Shown here: positions 61,301 through 64,000 of the stretch, one piece after another
How positions within the stretch are numbered: position 1 is the stretch's first letter
Layout of the letters: each line of letters opens with the position of its first letter
From: Sipunculus nudus
Lineage: Eukaryota; Annelida; Sipuncula; Golfingiida; Sipunculidae
Length of the DNA: 64,000 nucleotides
Direction of reading: 5' to 3'
Assembly: GCA_026874595.1 (NCBI GenBank)
Contig: CM049320.1
Coordinates: forward strand, 44,586,714-44,650,713
Notes under the pieces: model-generated
Database searches by the model: none
Told to the model about the DNA's origin: nothing
The model's input: the letters and a program-made list of their open reading frames with translations, nothing else
Program-made: the position numbers and the translations under genes

Positions 61301-64000
61301 TTTTAAAAAAAAGAAATTGGGTTACATGTTTTCAGGTGTTCAAACATATATGTGCGGGACTGGTATGCTTGATTTCTCATGGTTTATGAGAAATATCCCT
61401 TCAAAGATGGTGTAATTTAATGAAATACTGACCAAAAAAGGAAAATGACCAAAAGTTTACCAAAAACTGTTTTGGAAGAGTAATTTTGTCCTAGTTGGCT
61501 GAATGTATTGTGAATGGAATTCACAAATGTACAGTGTCAATCCATTTTATGATATAATTTGATTCCATCCCTCTTAAATGACTCTCAAGCCAAGATTCTA
61601 TATGCATGGAATCGAAATGTGGCATGCAGAATGCGTGACAGATTTCATATATATTTTTATATACCGGCACGGCAACACGCATATTTTCTGTGACGTACCG
61701 GGATACTATGCGGAACCGGCAAAGCCGCTGTATATGCAGAGATATTTTTTACCAAATACGTGGGATCCTCGTATATGGAATTTCGCTTTACTAATTTAGC
61801 CCGCATTCCGCATGTCAATAAGTAATCAGGTTACCAGGCTACCCTGGCTTGCAACTAATTAAAGGTCATAAAACAGGACCCGGTTTATCACGATAACAGT
61901 GCTCTAGCTCTAAAGACCTGATACTGAACGTCACAATCCCAAATGTTTATCAAGTATTAGCTCCCTTTGTTAACCAGTCAGCAACTGAAAAATGTGGGTT
62001 TGTTTACAACCTACGTGCTCTTGACAAGTCATTTAAAATGTTTATTTTCTTTATGATGAACTATATTGTCAGTAATACATTTTTGATATGCTGAGTATAA
62101 CTATGAGCTGGTACTAAGTAGCAACAATTTTGAACTTTTTATGATTTTTAGACGATACTTAGACTTACACTTCCATTGCTTACGTGATGGATGCGCTATT
62201 ATTCCATGATGACGTCATGAATTAAAGCTGCTTGTCCATAAGTGTCTCTAAATTGGATAATTCTATTAAGTTCTATAAATTTAATAGAGAGCAGGAGGGG
62301 GAGGGGTTGACCCCACACAAACACTTGATCCGAGAGCCTGCATATATGAGGAGTTTACACAAATTTGGAGTCATGTCATGTCAGGAACATTCAATGCCTT
62401 ACTTTACCCATGTCACTGTGATTTGACATGTGGCTTGTCGATGCCCGTTTTCTAGTTATATTATGTCACGATAGCTGTAGCCGGTTAGCCTTCTTCACAG
62501 CTAATTTGCACACGCAGAAACGCAGTAATTTGTGCGCAAGACTCAATAATATAGTAACCAAATAATATGCCGTGCGAACGACTACTCTCTCTTTCTCATT
62601 CCCCTGACGGGGACAGTAGGCCTATATACGAGTTATACGACACATGAAACGTTTCCTTGATTCACAATAAAGATACGGGTACCGTGGTCGAGACGGCAAA
62701 AATAACCTTCTGGTGCTGCCCTCTGGCGACCTTCTGTATCACGTCGCTGCTGTGGTGGTCCTGTATGACCAAAAGCAAGGCACACAGAAACACTATACGG
62801 GTCATAATGAGGACATCACCTGGTGAGACCTTTACCGTTGCATAATGTCACAATGTACAAGATCATTCGCAAACTTCAAATGTTCTAATTATTTCACTAT
62901 TTACAAATAAAAGCCATGCTGCGTTAATTACATACATGGATGCACGGAAAATTAGTTTTATAAAAATATTAAAACAATTCAAAATTAAAAGCTGTTTCTA
63001 CGGCAGGTTTGAGTAGTTGATATATCTATTTGTTAAACAGCATAGCATTACATCCCAACCGAGCCAGACCGTACGTGGCGTCCGGGCAGGCCGCCGGGAG
63101 GGACGCCGACAACGCGGTAAGCTCAACTCACGCTCCATCACATGATATACCTTAATCGCACAGAGCTCAGCTGACTTTAAAAAGCTAATGCAACTTTACA
63201 CGAGCTGATGAGCAACAGTGCCTAATTAAAAAGTCTAAGACATCTACGGTTAATGTGTGATATAATATGACTTTATTCATGATTCGGACAACATCTTTAG
63301 TGTATAATAAAATAGGGTGGATAATTTTTAATGTACTATAAATTTTACTTTTAACTTGTCCACTTGATAAACCATTGTGTCCTTCTCCACCAGTCTCATA
63401 TTCGCGTGTGGCACGCCCACAGCCTGGAGACATACGCCGTCATTGGTACCGGGGTGTTCCATGGTGGCATCAGTTCACTCAGCTTCTCAGTGGCGGTAAG
63501 ATATCACTGGGGTTTTTCTTTGTATACCATAATAATTTCAAAATATACCGGTACATACAGTGGCCGTAAGATATCACTGGGGTTTATCTCTGGATACCAT
63601 ACCAGTTACAAAATATACATACAGTGGCCGTAAGTAACACTGGGGTTTAACTCTGTATACCGTACCAATTACAAATATACATACAATGGCAATAAGATAT
63701 AACTCAGGTTTATCTTTATATACCATACCAATAACAAATATATATGCAGTGGCCGTAAGATATCACTGGGGCTTATCTTTGTATACCATACCAGTTACAA
63801 AATATACATACAGTGGCGGTAAGATATCACACAGGTTATCTCTGTATACCATACCACTTATAAAATATACATTTTACATTCATAGTTTCTTTTTGCTAGA
63901 CCGGTGAATCTGGCGACTCCGGGGACTTACTACTGGCAGTAGACGATGCCGGCAAACACACGCTCAGTGTCTGGGACTGGTCTAATGACCGACTTATCGC
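34456..64000 (+). CDS. DCX-EMAP: Doublecortin/EMAP-like microtubule-associated protein gene (10 exons placed, 3' incomplete)
   Basis: Spliced gene joined from ten exons by matching phase. The encoded order is a basic N-terminal region, doublecortin domain 1 (exon 2), doublecortin domain 2 (end of exon 2, exon 3, start of exon 4), an acidic/Pro-Ser linker (exons 4-5), the HELP motif (exons 6-7, LQLEWV then [13 protein letters not shown]) and the start of the WD40 propeller (exons 7-10). This order is that of Drosophila DCX-EMAP and related EML proteins, which bind microtubules; the fly protein acts in ciliated mechanosensory cells. About 612 codons are in the window; the rest of the propeller lies beyond base 64000. 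Introns are dominated by tandem arrays, the largest about 14 kb. The family call is secure from the domain order; the exact orthologue and the true start codon are not. Confidence 0.9.
34968..35945. repeat. 36-bp tandem array ending just before exon 2
   Basis: About 27 units of the type GTTACACGACTGTTATGG plus TTTGCGTGTACATTATAT. Because 36 is a multiple of three it throws up long meaningless ORFs. The array ends about 25 bases before the acceptor of exon 2. Units at 35630-35760 carry extra ACGGTTATGTTACAAG insertions. Degenerate longer units lie just upstream (34785-34965). Confidence 0.92.
35971..36648 (+). CDS. DCX-EMAP: DCX-EMAP-like exon 2, doublecortin domain 1
   Basis: 226 codons, phase 0 at both ends, between CTGTCTTCCAG and CAAAAG/GTGAGT. 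Residues 1-67 of the exon are a Pro/Ser/Arg-rich lead. Residues about 68-150 form a doublecortin domain: [16 protein letters not shown], then [33 protein letters not shown] and the closing HYIVSSTLG. The end of the exon ([20 protein letters not shown]) is the first strand of the second domain. The frame is open leftward as far as 35926 only because it enters the neighbouring 36-bp array, whose unit is a multiple of three; the acceptor at 35969-35970 sets the true edge. Confidence 0.93.
37083..37316 (+). repeat. 52-bp tandem array, left part (copies of the exon 3 acceptor junction)
   Basis: Four and a part units of about 52 bp. Each unit has TGTCTGTGTGCCAGTTACAG followed by GATATCCTGAACCCTC and CAACAACATTTATC, which resembles the 3' splice site and first codons of exon 3 at 41282. 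The part is separated from the main array by the element at 37321-40043. Confidence 0.9.
38055..38318 (-). CDS. Open exon inside the TTAA element, unknown protein (C-terminal part)
   Basis: On the minus strand 87 codons are open from an acceptor (CTTAATTGTAG) to a TGA at 38055-38057. It reads [20 protein letters not shown], then [20 protein letters not shown] and [14 protein letters not shown]. The composition and hydrophobic spacing look like real protein. The frame joins in phase with the open stretch at 39751-39870, whose donor is CAG/GTAAGA, giving a potential 127-residue product; no ATG is seen in either piece. Function unknown. It may be the remnant of a gene carried by the element. Confidence 0.45.
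   Translation of the reverse strand, partial: NIKSPAPVVVREADRYKIVIEKQSLLRDNISRFSQALRVWFDSFWVFALEYPKPVQKTLLLMEKHLVGNQCKVPTGLNSWANKLNIQ
39751..39870 (-). CDS. Open upstream exon inside the TTAA element, unknown protein
   Basis: 40 codons open on the minus strand from after a TGA (39871-39873) to a consensus donor (TTCAG/GTAAGA at 39751). Reads [20 protein letters not shown] then LLVQ before the splice. Phase 0 matches the exon at 38318-38055. No start codon lies in the stretch, so a further 5' exon or a broken gene is implied. Confidence 0.4.
40048..41281 (+). repeat. 52-bp tandem array, main part (copies of the exon 3 acceptor junction)
   Basis: About 23 units of about 52 bp run directly into exon 3. 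The consensus is GTTATCCTGAACCCTC, AAGCAACATTGACC, ATTGTCTGTGTGCC, ATTTACAG. The last unit is the real splice site (CATCTGCAG) and start of exon 3. By my reading, over both parts of the array, about 17 of 27 unit junctions keep AG before GTTATCC or GATATCC and about 10 have AT instead (ACATGTTATCC). In the exon frame the array soon meets stop codons. Confidence 0.95.
41282..41404 (+). CDS. DCX-EMAP: DCX-EMAP-like exon 3, doublecortin domain 2 (middle)
   Basis: 41 codons, phase 0 at both ends, between GTCATCTGCAG and AGGAAA/GTAAGT. Encodes [20 protein letters not shown] followed by [20 protein letters not shown], the typical centre of a doublecortin domain (helix with FEEMLKDIT, then VRHLYT). 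The first 24-27 bases and the preceding 28 or so intron bases are the sequence amplified in the 52-bp array that fills the upstream intron. In this copy the exon then departs from the array (TTTGAAGAAATG where the array has ATTGTCTGTG). Confidence 0.93.
42377..42600. repeat. 40-bp tandem repeat, about 5.5 copies, in intron 3
   Basis: Unit CATGAAAGAGAAGGTGATTT plus ATGTTGGCAAACACCTAAAC with a few changes per copy. Confidence 0.9.
43791..44616 (+). mobile_element. Solo LTR, 826 bp, with 4-bp target duplication
   Basis: Ends TGTTACATG and CCGTAACA, flanked on both sides by GTAC. It shares with the LTR at 21316 a central GTTGAACTCTGG, the run TTATTTGTTAACAAAAAACC, the poly(A) signal (AATAAA at 44456) and the terminal ATTAGGTTCCGTAACA. 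A 4-bp duplication fits Ty3/gypsy-type integration; the superfamily is inferred. It lies in intron 3 of the DCX-EMAP-like gene. Confidence 0.78.
45105..45170. repeat. (TA)n microsatellite, intron 3
   Basis: About 33 perfect TA units. Confidence 0.95.
45703..45883 (+). CDS. DCX-EMAP: DCX-EMAP-like exon 4, end of doublecortin domain 2 and linker
   Basis: Starts after ACACTGTAAG and reads [20 protein letters not shown] then [19 protein letters not shown], the closing strands of a doublecortin domain (compare the usual VFIACG ending). A charged linker follows ([17 protein letters not shown]). It ends before GTAAAT in phase 1, matching the two leading bases of exon 5. The intronic tract before the acceptor is T-rich but not strong, yet the join with exon 3 is seamless (RPPFRK-VRTFTQ). 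Confidence 0.88.
46277..46331. repeat. (TA)n microsatellite, intron 4
   Basis: About 27 units with two interruptions; it ends 23 bases before the exon 5 acceptor, so TA-rich sequence occupies the usual branch-point zone. Confidence 0.9.
46355..46537 (+). CDS. DCX-EMAP: DCX-EMAP-like exon 5, linker
   Basis: Follows acceptor ATACGTAG and ends CTTCGAG/GTATCA, phase 1 at both ends. Encodes a low-complexity linker between the doublecortin pair and [23 protein letters not shown], then an acidic Asp/Ser stretch ([19 protein letters not shown]) and [14 protein letters not shown]. Local GC content is far above the flanking introns, which supports coding. The 65-bp satellite starts about 100 bp downstream of the donor. 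Confidence 0.82.
46642..60538. repeat. 13.9-kb satellite of 65-bp units with higher-order duplications, in intron 5
   Basis: Roughly 210 units of about 65 bp: GGTAGATCCAGAACCTAAG, ACTGATGGTGTGGAGGG, TCGGTCGGGCCATGTAG, ATTGTTATCAGT. Length variants come mainly from an extra TCGG. Larger blocks are repeated: an offset of 2,306 bp (about 47641-49946 against 49947-52252), 2,787 bp (about 50555-53341 against 53342-56128) and 664 bp (about 57297-57960 against 57961-58624). The ORFs on both strands follow the repeat period and recur at the same offsets; they are not genes. Confidence 0.95.
60742..60817 (+). CDS. DCX-EMAP: DCX-EMAP-like exon 6, start of HELP motif
   Basis: Short exon of 76 bp between CCGTTTTCAG and TGGGT/GTATCC. 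Two leading bases complete the codon begun by exon 5; it reads [20 protein letters not shown] then QLEW and leaves GT, which with the first base of exon 7 makes Val. LQLEWV-YGYRG is the hallmark HELP core of EMAP/EML proteins, so the exon is firm despite its length. It sits about 200 bp after the end of the 13.9-kb satellite. Confidence 0.9.
60818..62672. other. Intron 6, no recognised features
   Basis: AT-rich and mostly unique-looking. An ORF at 61578-61799 has no known domain. This is the only long intron among those placed that carries no tandem array. Confidence 0.45.
62673..62822 (+). CDS. DCX-EMAP: DCX-EMAP-like exon 7, HELP core and first WD40 strand
   Basis: 150 bp, phase 2 to phase 2, between TTCACAATAAAG and ACCTG/GTGAGA. 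Encodes [20 protein letters not shown], then [20 protein letters not shown] and YTGHNEDIT. The run VAAVVVLYD followed by HYTGH is the conserved end of the HELP region and first WD40 blade of EML proteins. Confidence 0.94.
63041..63116 (+). CDS. DCX-EMAP: DCX-EMAP-like exon 8, WD40 repeat
   Basis: 76 bp between TTGTTAAACAG and AACGCG/GTAAGC, entering in phase 2 and leaving in phase 0. Joined to exon 7 it reads [20 protein letters not shown] then AAGRDADNA, matching the CLAVHP...VATGQ pattern of the first EML WD40 blade. Confidence 0.93.
63394..63495 (+). CDS. DCX-EMAP: DCX-EMAP-like exon 9, WD40 repeat
   Basis: 34 codons, phase 0 at both ends, between CTTCTCCACCAG and GTGGCG/GTAAGA. Encodes [20 protein letters not shown] then [14 protein letters not shown]: the IRVWH strand and the next GH-type turn of a WD40 blade. 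The last 8 bases plus the donor are repeated five more times downstream in the intron (63558, 63622, 63684, 63747, 63811). Confidence 0.93.
63488..63880 (+). repeat. About 64-bp tandem array (copies of the exon 9 donor junction)
   Basis: Six units of 62-71 bp. The first begins inside exon 9 (CAGTGGCG/GTAAGATATCAC), then CTGGGGTTTATCTCTG, TATACCATACCAGTTA and CAAAATATACATA. Copies start at 63558, 63622, 63684, 63747 and 63811. The copy at 63811 has exactly the same 20 bases around the donor as the true exon end; the one at 63684 has lost it (AATAAGATAT). Confidence 0.93.
63900..64000 (+). CDS. DCX-EMAP: DCX-EMAP-like exon 10, WD40 repeat (cut by window end)
   Basis: Begins after TTTTTGCTAG in phase 0 and is open to the window edge. 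Encodes [20 protein letters not shown] then [14 protein letters not shown], a canonical EML WD40 strand pair (LSVWDW). The exon continues beyond base 64000. Confidence 0.92.

Overview
The window looks like nuclear DNA of an invertebrate animal, most likely a mollusc. It is AT-rich, has GT-AG introns and very low coding density, and is crowded with tandem arrays. It also carries several interspersed repeat families that open with a hairpin followed by GTCCGTC-type runs, a style I know from mollusc genomes. The phylum call is an inference; no species is proposed.

The one gene I recognise with confidence is on the + strand and runs off the right edge. It encodes a doublecortin plus EMAP/EML protein (DCX-EMAP type): two doublecortin domains, a linker, the HELP motif, then WD40 repeats. 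Ten exons were placed by reading frame, splice sites and phase matching: 34456-34624, 35971-36648, 41282-41404, 45703-45883, 46355-46537, 60742-60817, 62673-62822, 63041-63116, 63394-63495 and 63900-64000 (incomplete). All nine junctions are phase-compatible. A possible first coding exon lies at 26354-26463.

Layout. 1-21 kb: interspersed repeats, LINE fragments, a TIR element, two possible last exons of unknown genes (1618-1775, 10450-10503) and a broken minus-strand coiled-coil/zinc-ribbon ORF. 21.3-25.4 kb: an LTR followed directly by about 82 copies of a 39-bp minisatellite. 25.4-34.4 kb: putative 5' region and first intron, with two TIR elements that have 5-bp target duplications. 34.4-64 kb: the DCX-EMAP gene, whose introns hold a 36-bp array, a 52-bp array split by a TTAA-flanked element, a solo LTR, a 13.9-kb array of 65-bp units with kilobase-scale duplications, and a roughly 64-bp array.

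The most unusual signal is that two intronic arrays are copies of exon-intron junctions. The 52-bp array in intron 2 repeats the 3' splice site and first codons of exon 3. The 64-bp array in intron 9 repeats the last 8 bases of exon 9 plus its 5' splice site. The gene therefore carries rows of decoy acceptors upstream of one exon and decoy donors downstream of another.
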